DNA from: Candidatus Methanoperedens nitratireducens
GTDB lineage: Archaea; Halobacteriota; Methanosarcinia; Methanosarcinales; Methanoperedenaceae
Direction: 5' to 3'
DNA length: 64,000 nucleotides
NCBI RefSeq assembly: GCF_000685155.1
Contig: NZ_JMIY01000002.1
Span: 472,862-536,861 of the forward strand
Part shown: in pieces, positions 35,426 to 47,635 of the stretch
Layout of the letters: the number at the start of each line of letters is the position of its first letter
How positions within the stretch are numbered: the first letter of the stretch is position 1
Translations under genes and position numbers: made by a program
The notes under the pieces: model-generated
Databases searched by the model: none
What the model was told of the DNA's origin: nothing
Seen by the model: the letters and a program-made list of their open reading frames with translations, nothing else

Positions 35426-36169
35426 ATGATGAAAATGGAACAAATCAATAAATATATTTACTCAATTATCCTTGTGTTAGTTCTGGTACTGCCGGGGGCA
35501 TTTACAGTTGTGAATGCTCAAGAGCAGGACAATGGTGAAAAACCTGCACTGGATGATAATGATCCACTATTGTATGATGCACAAATATATGCATCAAATA
35601 ATAATGTTAGTACTGAGGAAGCTCTCTGCCGATTCCAACTTCAAAACATTCCAATGCCCGAAGAAGAACTGAGAACGAAGGAAGTAGAGACATTTGCTGG
35701 ACTTTGGATTGAGCACAATCCGGAATTCCGCGTTGTTGTGCAGTTTACTCGTGACGGTGAGAAGACAATCAAACCGTACTTGAAACAGTATCCAGAGTTC
35801 GCCGACATTGTTGAGGTGCGCAACACTGCAAAAGTATCCTTAGCTGACCTCCAAAGAGACCAAAATAATGTTACCTATTCTACCAATGCTTTAGGTATAC
35901 GTGTACAGTCAGACATCAATGTATACAATAACAATGTTGAGTTGTATATTACTAAAGCTGATAGGAGCCGGTTTGATGATGCTTTACAAAGAAGGGAGAT
36001 ACGATTACCTGATACAGTTAGAGTGATTACAGTTGAAGCTGAGCAGATGGGAATCGATATGCCTTTTCTTACGCCAACGGCACAGGTAAGTCCAGAGGCG
36101 CCTGGATTCGATGTTATACTATCCGTAATCAGTTTACTGGTTGTAACGATGCGGAGAAGAAAAAAATGA
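35426..36169 (+). CDS. Secreted protein resembling protease pro-domains, with PGF-CTERM
   Basis: 247 residues. Signal peptide about 10-33. The segment EEALCRFQLQ to about residue 200, with ETFAGLWIEHNPEFRVVVQF and TKADRSRFDDALQRREIRLP, resembles the pro-region of secreted chymotrypsin-like proteases, but no protease domain follows. The tail APGFDVILSVISLLVVTMRR is an archaeosortase signal. AGGAGG is well placed before the ATG. It could be a stand-alone inhibitor or folding factor; that is inference. Confidence 0.65.
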   Translation: MMKMEQINKYIYSIILVLVLVLPGAFTVVNAQEQDNGEKPALDDNDPLLYDAQIYASNNNVSTEEALCRFQLQNIPMPEEELRTKEVETFAGLWIEHNPEFRVVVQFTRDGEKTIKPYLKQYPEFADIVEVRNTAKVSLADLQRDQNNVTYSTNALGIRVQSDINVYNNNVELYITKADRSRFDDALQRREIRLPDTVRVITVEAEQMGIDMPFLTPTAQVSPEAPGFDVILSVISLLVVTMRRRKK

Positions 36170-36768
36170 ACCGGAAAGTCAAATTTTCAATCTTAGCAAT
36201 TATAATTTTAATTGTAATAAGTATATATTTGATATCCCAAGAAAAAATAGAGCCGCCGCCAGCAATCCTTAAGATAGACGGAAAAGAGCAGATTTCAGGA
36301 ATAGGCAGCTATTGCTGGAAGGGAACATGGAATGCTCTCTGTGTTGACATGATAGGCATCCCGACAGTGCAGGAACCACTGATTGCAAGTTCACCCTTTA
36401 CAGCACATCTACGTTTGCCTCTTCAGGAGCCCCCTTCTGAGTTGCAGTTCAATATCATTCAGGTTACAGAGCAAGACGAACTTAATTTGAGTGCGCGTGA
36501 CTGGCGCTGGTGGAACATTTGGGAGTTGCAAGGAAAGCGCTTAACTCCACCTCTTGAACGTGAATCAGATATAGAGCTATCGCTTGAACCAGGGCTTTAC
36601 GTTCTGAATATTGAGGCATGGTTAGAGAAAGGTTCTGTAAGCTATGGCTTCCTGGTTGAAGTGCAATCTAACGGCACTAGCGCGCTTCCTGCTACATCTG
36701 TATCTCCAGTTAATCAAAATGGCACAAGCAATAGCGTTAATTTTACTATATCGCGTGGGTTACAGTAG
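36166..36768 (+). CDS. Membrane-anchored extracellular protein, unknown
   Basis: 200 residues. One N-terminal anchor (about 8-25), then a beta-rich domain with GSYCWKGTWNALCVDMIGIP near 45-65, whose two cysteines could form a disulfide, and DWRWWNIWELQGK near 110-123. ATG overlaps the previous stop (ATGA). The final codons NGTSNSVNFTISRGLQ are encoded by the repeat shared with 35205, so the tail may be recently acquired. No family was recognised. Confidence 0.6.
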   Translation: MNRKVKFSILAIIILIVISIYLISQEKIEPPPAILKIDGKEQISGIGSYCWKGTWNALCVDMIGIPTVQEPLIASSPFTAHLRLPLQEPPSELQFNIIQVTEQDELNLSARDWRWWNIWELQGKRLTPPLERESDIELSLEPGLYVLNIEAWLEKGSVSYGFLVEVQSNGTSALPATSVSPVNQNGTSNSVNFTISRGLQ

Positions 36769-36776
36769 AGTGACTG
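36721..36776 (+). repeat. Direct repeat copy 2 at a gene end
   Basis: GGCACAAGCAATAGCG followed by TTAATTTTACTATATC and GTAGAGTGACTG; similar to 35205-35252. The two copies bracket the two-gene unit 35426-36768. A small hairpin (CAGGTA 36777-36782 / TACCTG 36792-36797) follows and may end transcription. Confidence 0.6.
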
Positions 36777-36960
36777 CAGGTACATATTCTTTACCTGTGC
36801 CTGCCTAAAAGTTCGCAAATGATAGTAACAGCATAAACTCTTATCCATGGAGTAAGGATAGAAAGTCCAGAAACACCATACTTATCCATTCACCTCTTAG
36901 CTTTCTCACTCCTGTAGTACCGGGGTTAACTTATTTATCATCTTAGAAAAATATCAATAT

Positions 36961-37605
36961 ATGCGCTTTGATCTGCACATACATTCGAATCATTCAAACG
37001 ACAGCAGCCTGGCTATCGATGATATCCTAAAGCAGGCTGTAAAGAAAGGCCTTGATGGTATAACCATATGTGATCATAACACCGTTGAGGGAAGCCTTCT
37101 TGGCATCAGACGCTCCCGGGAATTGAACCTGCCTTTACTTGTGCTTCCTGGCATGGAGATAACAACGACAGAAGGACATCTTATCGTACTTGGTGTACGG
37201 GAAAATATTCCATCGAAACTCTCATTTCTTGAGACCATCAGGCTCACCAGGCAAAGAGGTGGCGTGGCCATAGCTGCACATCCTTTTAAGAGGGTGGGCG
37301 CTGGCTATGATGCAAAGTATGCAGATGCCATTGAGACATTTAATTCCAGATGTATATTCGGAGAGAATACAAAAGCAAAAAAGATGGCACAGGAATCTGG
37401 AAAACCCGAAGTAGGTGGGAGTGATTCCCATATACTATCAACAATTGGTCTTGGTTTCACGAATATAGACGCAGAATCTAACGAGGAATCTGTACTATCC
37501 GCTATCCGGGAGGGAAGAACAAGATCCTCAGGACAGATTATCCCCCTATCTGCTATTTTCACTCAGGTTGTACGTGGATTATTTCGCAGGATCTACAGAA
37601 TTTGA
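36961..37605 (+). CDS. PHP-domain phosphoesterase
   Basis: 214 residues. The metal-binding motifs of the PHP family are visible: DLHIHSNHSNDS at the start, ITICDHNTVEGS near 37-48, PGMEITTTEGH near 61-71, AIAAHPF near 100 and the late GGSDSH. Such stand-alone proteins hydrolyse nucleotide or nucleic-acid phosphates; the substrate is unknown. It starts at the first ATG; no other gene is close upstream. Confidence 0.88.
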   Translation: MRFDLHIHSNHSNDSSLAIDDILKQAVKKGLDGITICDHNTVEGSLLGIRRSRELNLPLLVLPGMEITTTEGHLIVLGVRENIPSKLSFLETIRLTRQRGGVAIAAHPFKRVGAGYDAKYADAIETFNSRCIFGENTKAKKMAQESGKPEVGGSDSHILSTIGLGFTNIDAESNEESVLSAIREGRTRSSGQIIPLSAIFTQVVRGLFRRIYRI

Positions 37606-37675
37606 AGGTCTCAGGGATTTGAAGGAAATCTAACAGCAAGATTTTTCATAAGAATGAGATAATATTAGAGACATT

Positions 37676-39082
37676 ATGGTAGATTATGATGTAATTGTTA
37701 TAGGAGGAGGCATCAGCGGCCTGATGTCTGCCCTGACTCTTTCCAAACACGGAAAGAAGATTCTCGTACTTGAAAAAAACAGTGTGGTTGGAGGCAATTG
37801 TAATAGTTACGATGTGGATGGCTTCCAGGTGGATACAGGCGTACATGCTATAACCCATCTGCGCGAAGGTCCACTCAGGCGGCTAATGGATGAATATTTC
37901 ATATACTCACCTGTATTTTTGGAGTTTGGGCATTATTATGCGCGTACAGAGAAGGGCCTTACTAAGCTGCCCTCTAATATTAAAGAGTTTGTTACTTTTG
38001 ATGTCCTGCCCAGAAAGGACAGGTTCATGCTCTCACAGGTATTGACAAAAGCTCTGACACAGATGACATTCGGAATGCTGGAAGGCAATCAGTCTGTATA
38101 TGATTACCTGCCAAACGGATTATCCAAAGACACCCATGATTTTGTGGATGCAATTGCTTATTCCCTATCTGGAAAATCCATGAAATATACATCTGTCAAC
38201 CGTGTATTATACGGAAGCAGCTTTATCAGGGATAGCGTTTCAGAGGATATTTTTCATAATGAACAGCATACAAATACATCATACACTTCTGTAATAACAG
38301 ATACACTATCGAAATACCAGTTAAAAAGCCATTTCTCTGCTATAAGCAGACTTGCCACCAATAGAATAGCCTACGCGCAGGCATATCCGCGTGGTGGCCT
38401 GAAATCTCTTTTAAATGCGGTTCTATATTCAATGCCTAAAACCGTGCAGATTAAAACTGGTTCAAGGGTAAAGGAAATTATATTCAGGGATGAAAGGGTA
38501 GCAGGGGTTGCTATAGATAAAGAGGTGTTCACAGCCAATACTGTTGTATATTCAGGTTTTGTAAAAGATCTTCCAGATCTTGTTTCTTTGCCTTCTGATT
38601 ATATAGAGAATATTTCCCATATCGATCAGACGCTTAGCCTTACCATATGGCTTGGCCTGAGTGAAAAAATAAAAGAATTTGACTATATAGGGTCTGAGAT
38701 CTGGTTCAAGGATGGCGCATACTGGGCAATGCCTATTAGCAATTATGATTCAAGTATTGCGCCAAGGGATAAGCAATTAATAGGGTTCACGTTTGTTATC
38801 GATGATAAAAAGAGTTTAGAGGGAGAAAAGAAGCGGGCACTTGATCTAATCTACAGGGCTATTCCCGGAATTGAGAGCAGGACTGAAATGATCCATTACC
38901 AGGTTACAATACCTGAGAAAGCCGCTGTCACTATCAATGGATTTATTGCAGGGCCGCGCTCACCGCTTTCGAATCTTTACCTTGCAGGGACTGATACTGA
39001 TAACCGCAGTATGGGGGTAACAAGAGCAGCATATTCAGTGCTTGAACTTTTGAAGGCTATGAGGGAGGATAAAAAACTCTGA
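37676..39082 (+). CDS. Phytoene desaturase-like FAD oxidoreductase
   Basis: 468 residues. The Rossmann motif VIVIGGGISGLMSA and the second FAD loop LEKNSVVGGNCNSYDVDGFQ are typical of the CrtI / NAD(P)-FAD-dependent amine oxidase group. The C-terminal FAD site LYLAGTDTDNRSMGVTRAAY closes the domain. Archaeal members act on isoprenoids (carotenoid or lipid side-chain reduction) but the substrate cannot be told here. It lies alone before the rRNA leader region. Confidence 0.85.
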   Translation: MVDYDVIVIGGGISGLMSALTLSKHGKKILVLEKNSVVGGNCNSYDVDGFQVDTGVHAITHLREGPLRRLMDEYFIYSPVFLEFGHYYARTEKGLTKLPSNIKEFVTFDVLPRKDRFMLSQVLTKALTQMTFGMLEGNQSVYDYLPNGLSKDTHDFVDAIAYSLSGKSMKYTSVNRVLYGSSFIRDSVSEDIFHNEQHTNTSYTSVITDTLSKYQLKSHFSAISRLATNRIAYAQAYPRGGLKSLLNAVLYSMPKTVQIKTGSRVKEIIFRDERVAGVAIDKEVFTANTVVYSGFVKDLPDLVSLPSDYIENISHIDQTLSLTIWLGLSEKIKEFDYIGSEIWFKDGAYWAMPISNYDSSIAPRDKQLIGFTFVIDDKKSLEGEKKRALDLIYRAIPGIESRTEMIHYQVTIPEKAAVTINGFIAGPRSPLSNLYLAGTDTDNRSMGVTRAAYSVLELLKAMREDKKL

Positions 39083-39116
39083 TTATAGCACCAAAAATTT
39101 ACCGGGTCTATATACG

Positions 39117-39180
39117 GGGAAAGGTATATCTACTATGGATCACATAAACATCACCTTTGTGGTAACAGGGATGTTATGTA
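39117..39180 (+). repeat. rRNA promoter module 1
   Basis: GGGAAAGGTATATCTACTAT, a TATA-like CACATAAACA, then TGTGGTAACAGGGATGTTAT. It is the most diverged of three modules; a shortened inverted repeat (GTCTATATAC) precedes it. Confidence 0.6.
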
Positions 39181-39248
39181 CCAATGCATAGCAATCTATA
39201 GTTATGAAAATCAGGTATAATCTGGTTATCACATTAAAAATTAATGAG

Positions 39249-39338
39249 TTCGTGTATAAATTTATACACGAGGGAAAGGTATATCTACTATAATTTACAT
39301 ATAAAGGGTTCCCTGCGCGGTAGCAGGGACGTTGTGTA
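39249..39338 (+). repeat. rRNA promoter module 2
   Basis: Inverted repeat CGTGTATAAA/TTTATACACG (39251-39270), then AGGGAAAGGTATATCTACTA, then TTACATATAAAGG as TATA box, then the small hairpin TCCCTG/CAGGGA and GTTGTGTA, the expected start area. Confidence 0.65.
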
Positions 39339-39374
39339 TAAAAACACAATCGTATATGTAATGCTGTGAGATGA

Positions 39375-39460
39375 ACTCGTGTATATTTATCATACACGAG
39401 GGAAAAGCATATATAGGATAGATTACATATAAAGAGTTCCCTGTGTGGTAACAGGGTGTT
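39375..39460 (+). repeat. rRNA promoter module 3
   Basis: Inverted repeat CTCGTGTAT/ATACACGAG (39376-39400), then GGGAAAAGCATATATAGGAT, TTACATATAAAGAG as TATA box and the hairpin TTCCCTG/CAGGG. It lies 128 bp after module 2 (module 1 to 2 is 155 bp). Confidence 0.65.
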
Positions 39461-39628
39461 GTTAGAATACAGCAGTTGTTTATCACTATTAATTCATGGT
39501 TTAATTTGGCGTCGGCTCAGATTATAGGGCAAACCTAAATGTGAAGGGCTGTTTTCCGACCATGATACATTAAATGGAGACAAGAACAGATGTTCTCGTC
39601 TGACGTTGGCGTGACAGTTCGGTTAATT

Positions 39629-39641
39629 CCAATCGATAGAT
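39629..39641 (+). other. 5' arm of the 16S processing stem
   Basis: CCAATCGATAGAT pairs perfectly over 13 bp with ATCTATCGATTGG at 41238-41250, enclosing the whole 16S. Such stems are cut by the archaeal splicing endonuclease. TTAATTCC/GGAATTAA around this arm can form a competing local hairpin. Confidence 0.7.
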
Positions 39642-39734
39642 GGGAATTAACAAGGAACTATTAAACCTTAATAGTTCCTCCTAAAATTCCGATAGTTTAT
39701 AAAACTTCAAAACAGGTGTGCAGATATCAACTTA

Positions 39735-41205
<1,471 letters not shown>

Positions 41206-41237
41206 AAAGCAGCACACAAACGTGTGCTAAAATTAGA

Positions 41238-41250
41238 ATCTATCGATTGG
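41238..41250 (+). other. 3' arm of the 16S processing stem
   Basis: ATCTATCGATTGG pairs with 39629-39641. It lies between 16S and tRNA-Ala, after a small hairpin AGCACAC/GTGTGCT (41211-41228). Confidence 0.7.
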
Positions 41251-41310
41251 AAACCGAAAAACTGTCAAGCCAATTAAGGAAGATTCGTGGGCCATACGAG
41301 ACCACGACAA

Positions 41311-41383
41311 GGGCTCGTAGATCAGCTGGAAGATCGCCGCCTTTGCAAGGCGGAGGCCCTGGGTTCAAATCCCAGCGAGTCCA
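41311..41383 (+). tRNA. tRNA-Ala (anticodon TGC)
   Basis: A 73-nt tRNA in the 16S-23S spacer, the usual archaeal place. The acceptor GGGCTCG pairs with CGAGTCC (one G-U), discriminator A. The anticodon loop TTTGCAA gives TGC. T-arm CTGGGTTCAAATCCCAG. CCA is not encoded and no intron is present. Confidence 0.97.
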
Positions 41384-41490
41384 TAGACCTCGGGCTTAAG
41401 TCCGGGGACTTAATACCAGTGCACTCAGCGGTATAATACTGCTGAGGAAGGGTAGATGGCTGATTTGTACCAAAATCATGCTAAATGAAA

Positions 41491-41507
41491 CCATGTATAA
41501 GTATAAT
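41491..41507 (+). other. 5' arm of the 23S processing stem
   Basis: CCATGTATAAGTATAAT pairs with ATTATACTTTATACATGG (44493-44510) with one bulged base. Next to it, GAATGTAGTGAAA (41521-41533) pairs with TTTCGCTACATTC downstream of 23S (44466-44478), the terminal helix. A hairpin CTCAGC/GCTGAG lies just before (41425-41446). Confidence 0.65.
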
Positions 41508-41538
41508 CTGGACGCTAACTGAATGTAGTGAAACGTGT

Positions 41539-44458
<2,920 letters not shown>

Positions 44459-44492
44459 GATTTTGTTTCGCTACATTCGGGCGATATTCATG

Positions 44493-44510
44493 ATTATACT
44501 TTATACATGG
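44493..44510 (+). other. 3' arm of the 23S processing stem
   Basis: ATTATACTTTATACATGG, complementary to 41491-41507 with one bulge; it lies between 23S and 5S. Confidence 0.65.
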
Positions 44511-44517
44511 GAAATAA

Positions 44518-44649
44518 GTGAGTATAGCGGCCAAAGCGGCGGGGAAACACCTGTACCCGTTCCGAACACAGAAGTTAAGCTCGCCTACGTTCTGTATTGT
44601 ACTATGATGTGCGAACTCTAGGGAAGTGCAGAACGCTGCTATATTCACC
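44518..44649 (+). rRNA. 5S ribosomal RNA
   Basis: Terminal helix GTGAGTATAGC/GCTATATTCAC, with the conserved core CGGCGGGGAAACACCTGTAC, CCGTTCCGAACACAGAAGTT and AAGCTCGCC. It follows 23S by about 60 bp. The predicted length is about 130 nt; the ends follow the pairing of the first helix. Confidence 0.93.
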
Positions 44650-44654
44650 TATTA

Positions 44655-44672
44655 CTATTATTTTTTATTTCG
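44655..44672 (+). terminator. T-rich terminator after 5S
   Basis: ACTATTATTTTTTATTTCG directly follows the 5S end, a T-rich run of the kind that ends archaeal transcripts. No stem is needed. Confidence 0.5.
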
Positions 44673-44701
44673 TATTGTTAATTAATTTGAAATTAATTGT
44701 T

Positions 44702-45448
44702 TTAAAGTAAATACTTGGTAAGCTCAAGAATCAAATCGCCATACGATACAGCTACAAGAAAACCTGCTGTTATCGGAATCATAAAAGGCAGGCTTGGGGT
44801 TACCCAGACTTCCTCGTCAATCAATCCTTTCTCTGATAATGCTTTAAGCTCAAGAATGTTTTTCTCATTTATTTCTACACCCCCCCTTTTAAAATAGAAT
44901 CTGACCTCCCCATTTATCACTTCATAATCCTGGATCAGTCTTACATGCTTACCTGAAAGTTCTGAAATTCTGGATTTATACCCAACAAAAATATATGCCG
45001 GCTTATCAATATGCAGACCCATTTTTATTATATTTAATACTGCTAACCCGGCCGGGACAACGATTGTCAGAAGCACTGCATTACCAAATATCCCCAGAGC
45101 AAAAATATCAATCAGTGGCTTATTCAGTGGAAAGATGTATCCAAAGGCCTGGAATGTAGGGTAAGCCGGGAGAATTAACGATAAAACAATAAGAGATTTG
45201 GCATCAGCACCTCCGAATGTTCCAAGTTGGAAAAAAATATAGACCAACAAGAATATGAATCCTGTTGAAATAAATAATCCTGGAAGATACCCTATTCCTT
45301 CCCTTGAAACATCATATAATATAAAAAAGATGCTTCCTACAAGCATGACCAACCATAGATTATTGGTCACACGGCGCGTTTTAATATCAGAATAGCATGA
45401 ATACAGCAAAAATGGTATGCAAAATGATATCTTTAATATATCCAGCAT
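44702..45448 (-). CDS. A24 prepilin/preflagellin peptidase
   Basis: A 248-residue membrane aspartyl protease. The two catalytic aspartates are in YSDIKTRRVTNNLW (about 16-29) and the GxGD-type loop FGGADAKSLIVLS (about 74-86). Six or so hydrophobic segments are seen, with a soluble insert (about 160-220). It cleaves class III signal peptides of archaella or type IV pili and so prepares their subunits. No pilin gene is adjacent. It runs against the rRNA operon. Confidence 0.87.
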   Translation of the reverse strand: MLDILKISFCIPFLLYSCYSDIKTRRVTNNLWLVMLVGSIFFILYDVSREGIGYLPGLFISTGFIFLLVYIFFQLGTFGGADAKSLIVLSLILPAYPTFQAFGYIFPLNKPLIDIFALGIFGNAVLLTIVVPAGLAVLNIIKMGLHIDKPAYIFVGYKSRISELSGKHVRLIQDYEVINGEVRFYFKRGGVEINEKNILELKALSEKGLIDEEVWVTPSLPFMIPITAGFLVAVSYGDLILELTKYLL

Positions 45449-45548
45449 GTTCTTTTAATTGTGTTTTACACATAAAAGATTATGCTATGACAAGAGCTAT
45501 AACAAGGTAAACTATTTAGACAAAAATGTGGATATACTGCTTTTTCAT

Positions 45549-45622
45549 GCCGTCGTGGCTTAGCCTGGCAAAGCGGCTGATTCGTAATCAGCAGATCGAG
45601 GGTTCAAATCCCTCCGACGGCT
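45549..45622 (+). tRNA. tRNA-Thr (anticodon CGT)
   Basis: A 74-nt tRNA. Acceptor GCCGTCG/CGACGGC with discriminator T; anticodon stem GCTGA/TCAGC with loop TTCGTAA gives CGT. T-arm GAGGGTTCAAATCCCTC. CCA is not encoded and there is no intron. An AT-rich GGATATACT element lies about 15 bp upstream. Confidence 0.95.
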
Positions 45623-45665
45623 TGCTTAAGAAAACTTATTTGCCCATCAGGGCTATATTTGCTGC

Positions 45666-46079
45666 ATGAAAAATGTTTATCTTGCAGCACCGCTTTTTTC
45701 AGAATCCGAGCGTGATTTTAATCACAAACTGAGGGATGAGATAAGGAATATAGGCTTTAATGTTTTTCTGCCTCAGGAGGATTCAAACAATATAAAGAAT
45801 GTGAACCATCAGCAGCAGGTCATTTTTAATAAAAACCTGGCTGCGATTGAAAAATCAGATCTGCTGGTGGCCGTAATTGATGGTTCCGATGTTGATTCAG
45901 GTACTGCATGGGAGATCGGTTACGCTTTTGCAAAAGGCAAACCTGTACTTGGATTGAGGACAGATTTCCGCACGCTGGGTATTGAAGGTACAGTAAACCT
46001 GATGATAGAGTGCTCGGTCATCCTTTGCACCGGTGTTTCGGAATTATTAAATCACTTAAAGCCATTACGATCCGCATGA
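45666..46079 (+). CDS. Nucleoside 2-deoxyribosyltransferase-like protein
   Basis: 137 residues. VYLAAPLFSESERDFNHKLR and the later VIDGSDVDSGTAWEIGYAFA KGKPVLGLRTD pattern are typical of the family that cleaves or transfers the base of (deoxy)nucleosides and nucleotides; the glutamate in TAWEIGYA is the expected nucleophile. It may serve nucleotide salvage or cleaning. It shares 4 bp with the following flavoprotein gene (ATGA), so they are co-translated. Confidence 0.88.
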   Translation: MKNVYLAAPLFSESERDFNHKLRDEIRNIGFNVFLPQEDSNNIKNVNHQQQVIFNKNLAAIEKSDLLVAVIDGSDVDSGTAWEIGYAFAKGKPVLGLRTDFRTLGIEGTVNLMIECSVILCTGVSELLNHLKPLRSA

Positions 46080-46636
46080 AAATAACAGGCATATCAGGAA
46101 GTCCAACTGTAAACGGTAACAATGAGAAGGTAATCGATCTTGCCCTGGGCATCGCAGAGGAGCATGGATATGAAACTGAAAAAATTCTGTTATCAAAGCT
46201 CAGGGTCCTGCCGTGTACAGACTGCGGAGTCTGCAAGACTGCGAAGGAATGCCCTATCGACGATGATATGGAAGAGATTTACAGACAGCTTGAGACCAGT
46301 GATGCGTTAATAGTAGCCTCACCTGTGTACTTTGGGAGCGTGTCGGCGCAACTCAAGGCGTTGTTTGATCGCACGATCCTGCTCAGGAGAAACGGATTTC
46401 TGCTAGAAGGTAAAGTGGGAGGGGCGATCGCCACAGGCGGTTCACGGAACGGCGGGCAGGAGTTTACCATACAGGCCATACATTCCTGGATGCACATACA
46501 CGGAATGCTTGTTGTCGGGGACAGGGCACACTTTGGGGGTATAGTTGCAAAACCTGTGGATTCGGATGAAGTAGGATTGAAAACGGTAAGAGATACTGCG
46601 AATATGGTATGTAAAACACTTAAGAGATTTAAGTGA
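46076..46636 (+). CDS. Iron-sulfur flavoprotein (Isf-like FMN reductase)
   Basis: 186 residues from ATG 46076; longer upstream frames only overlap the preceding gene. Flavodoxin-like fold: ITGISGSPTVNGNNEKV binds FMN phosphate, PVYFGSVSAQLKALFDRT is typical. The compact cysteine motif CTDCGVCKTAKECPIDDDM (about 43-61) should hold a [4Fe-4S] cluster as in the methanogen Isf proteins, which shuttle electrons between ferredoxin and small oxidants such as O2 or H2O2. Confidence 0.88.
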   Translation: MKITGISGSPTVNGNNEKVIDLALGIAEEHGYETEKILLSKLRVLPCTDCGVCKTAKECPIDDDMEEIYRQLETSDALIVASPVYFGSVSAQLKALFDRTILLRRNGFLLEGKVGGAIATGGSRNGGQEFTIQAIHSWMHIHGMLVVGDRAHFGGIVAKPVDSDEVGLKTVRDTANMVCKTLKRFK

Positions 46637-46639
46637 AAT

Positions 46640-47635
46640 TTATCTTGCTATATATATCCCGTCCACCACTCTTTCCATCCTTACATACACCTCTCTTCCG
46701 ATGGGAATACTGTCAGCGTTCACAACTGTAATTACCCTGCCGCGTGCAACTGCAAGCTTCTCTCCTCTCATCCAGCCATGTCCAACGATCTTTACCTTCA
46801 CTTTCTCATACCGTTTGAATACGCGTGGAATTGCCCTGCATTCAAAGCTTCCAAAATCCTCAGGCGTCAGAACGAGCTTTGTCCTGTATATCCCTTCCCA
46901 CTCACGGAGCCGTGAATAGAATATCTCCCAGCTCATTGGCCTGATATCAGGTTTTCTTCCATACTTATGGGGCAGGAACTTCTGTATTCCAAGCGCAGGC
47001 CATCTTTTTCCCGCACCTGTCCTGAGCGCAAATTCGATCAATTTTGGTATCTCCTCATCATTAATACCCGTAAGCCACACAGGCGCTATAAGCAGGTCGA
47101 TCTCCGTGTTCTGTGCAATATACTCTGCATTCTCAATAACTTTTCCAAGGTTGTAGGAATCAGTTCCGGCAATCCTCTTTGCAAGATCAGGATCAAGGGA
47201 TTCGATGGACATGTTGATACGCGAGAGCCCTGCAGCTTCCAGTTTATCGATGAGCTTAGCGTTCAGCAGGGTGCCGTTTGTCTGCATTGAAACTGTTCTT
47301 ACATGGCTGTTCTCTGACAGTCCCTCAACAAGTTCAACAAGCCGGGGATACATCGCAGGTTCACCAACTGTGTCGATGTGGGCCTCAATACCATCGATCT
47401 CCTTGTATGAAGCAGCCCATTCAAACGCACAGAGCAATTGCTCAAGATCCACCATATATGCAGATGCTATACGTTTTGAATGAGGCCCGGCATCGGTAGA
47501 GCAGAAGACGCATGATAAAGGGCATTCGCTTATGGGACGCACCTGCAGCACATTCGTTCCCCGGTCGATGATTCCGAATGCTATGCACCCAAAAAGAGGG
47601 ATATCCCTTATGAGGATATTATTACATCTTGCCAT
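46640..47635 (-). CDS. Radical SAM protein with TRAM-like C-terminus
   Basis: 331 residues. The cluster motif is CPLSCVFC near residues 38-45. IEAHIDTVGEPAMYP and VSMQTNGTLLNAKL are typical of the radical SAM barrel. The last 65 residues (VKVKIVGHGWMRGEKLAVAR and on) resemble a TRAM RNA-binding domain. It is an archaeal radical SAM family of unknown reaction; RNA modification is plausible from the TRAM part. It overlaps the endonuclease III-like gene by 14 bp. Confidence 0.85.
   Translation of the reverse strand: MARCNNILIRDIPLFGCIAFGIIDRGTNVLQVRPISECPLSCVFCSTDAGPHSKRIASAYMVDLEQLLCAFEWAASYKEIDGIEAHIDTVGEPAMYPRLVELVEGLSENSHVRTVSMQTNGTLLNAKLIDKLEAAGLSRINMSIESLDPDLAKRIAGTDSYNLGKVIENAEYIAQNTEIDLLIAPVWLTGINDEEIPKLIEFALRTGAGKRWPALGIQKFLPHKYGRKPDIRPMSWEIFYSRLREWEGIYRTKLVLTPEDFGSFECRAIPRVFKRYEKVKVKIVGHGWMRGEKLAVARGRVITVVNADSIPIGREVYVRMERVVDGIYIAR

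Larger units (their letters stand above)
39083..39734 (+). promoter_or_regulatory. rRNA operon promoter and leader region
   Basis: This 650-bp stretch has no gene. It contains three tandem promoter-like modules (listed separately), then the 16S leader with the processing-stem arm CCAATCGATAGAT (39629-39641), a strong hairpin GGAACTATTAA/TTAATAGTTCC (39654-39678) and a further TATA-like GTTTATAAAAC at about 39695-39705. Confidence 0.75.

Noticed and set aside
39140-39486. Two short minus-strand frames with similar products before 16S
   Set aside because: They resemble each other only because the promoter modules repeat; the residues are those of noncoding DNA.
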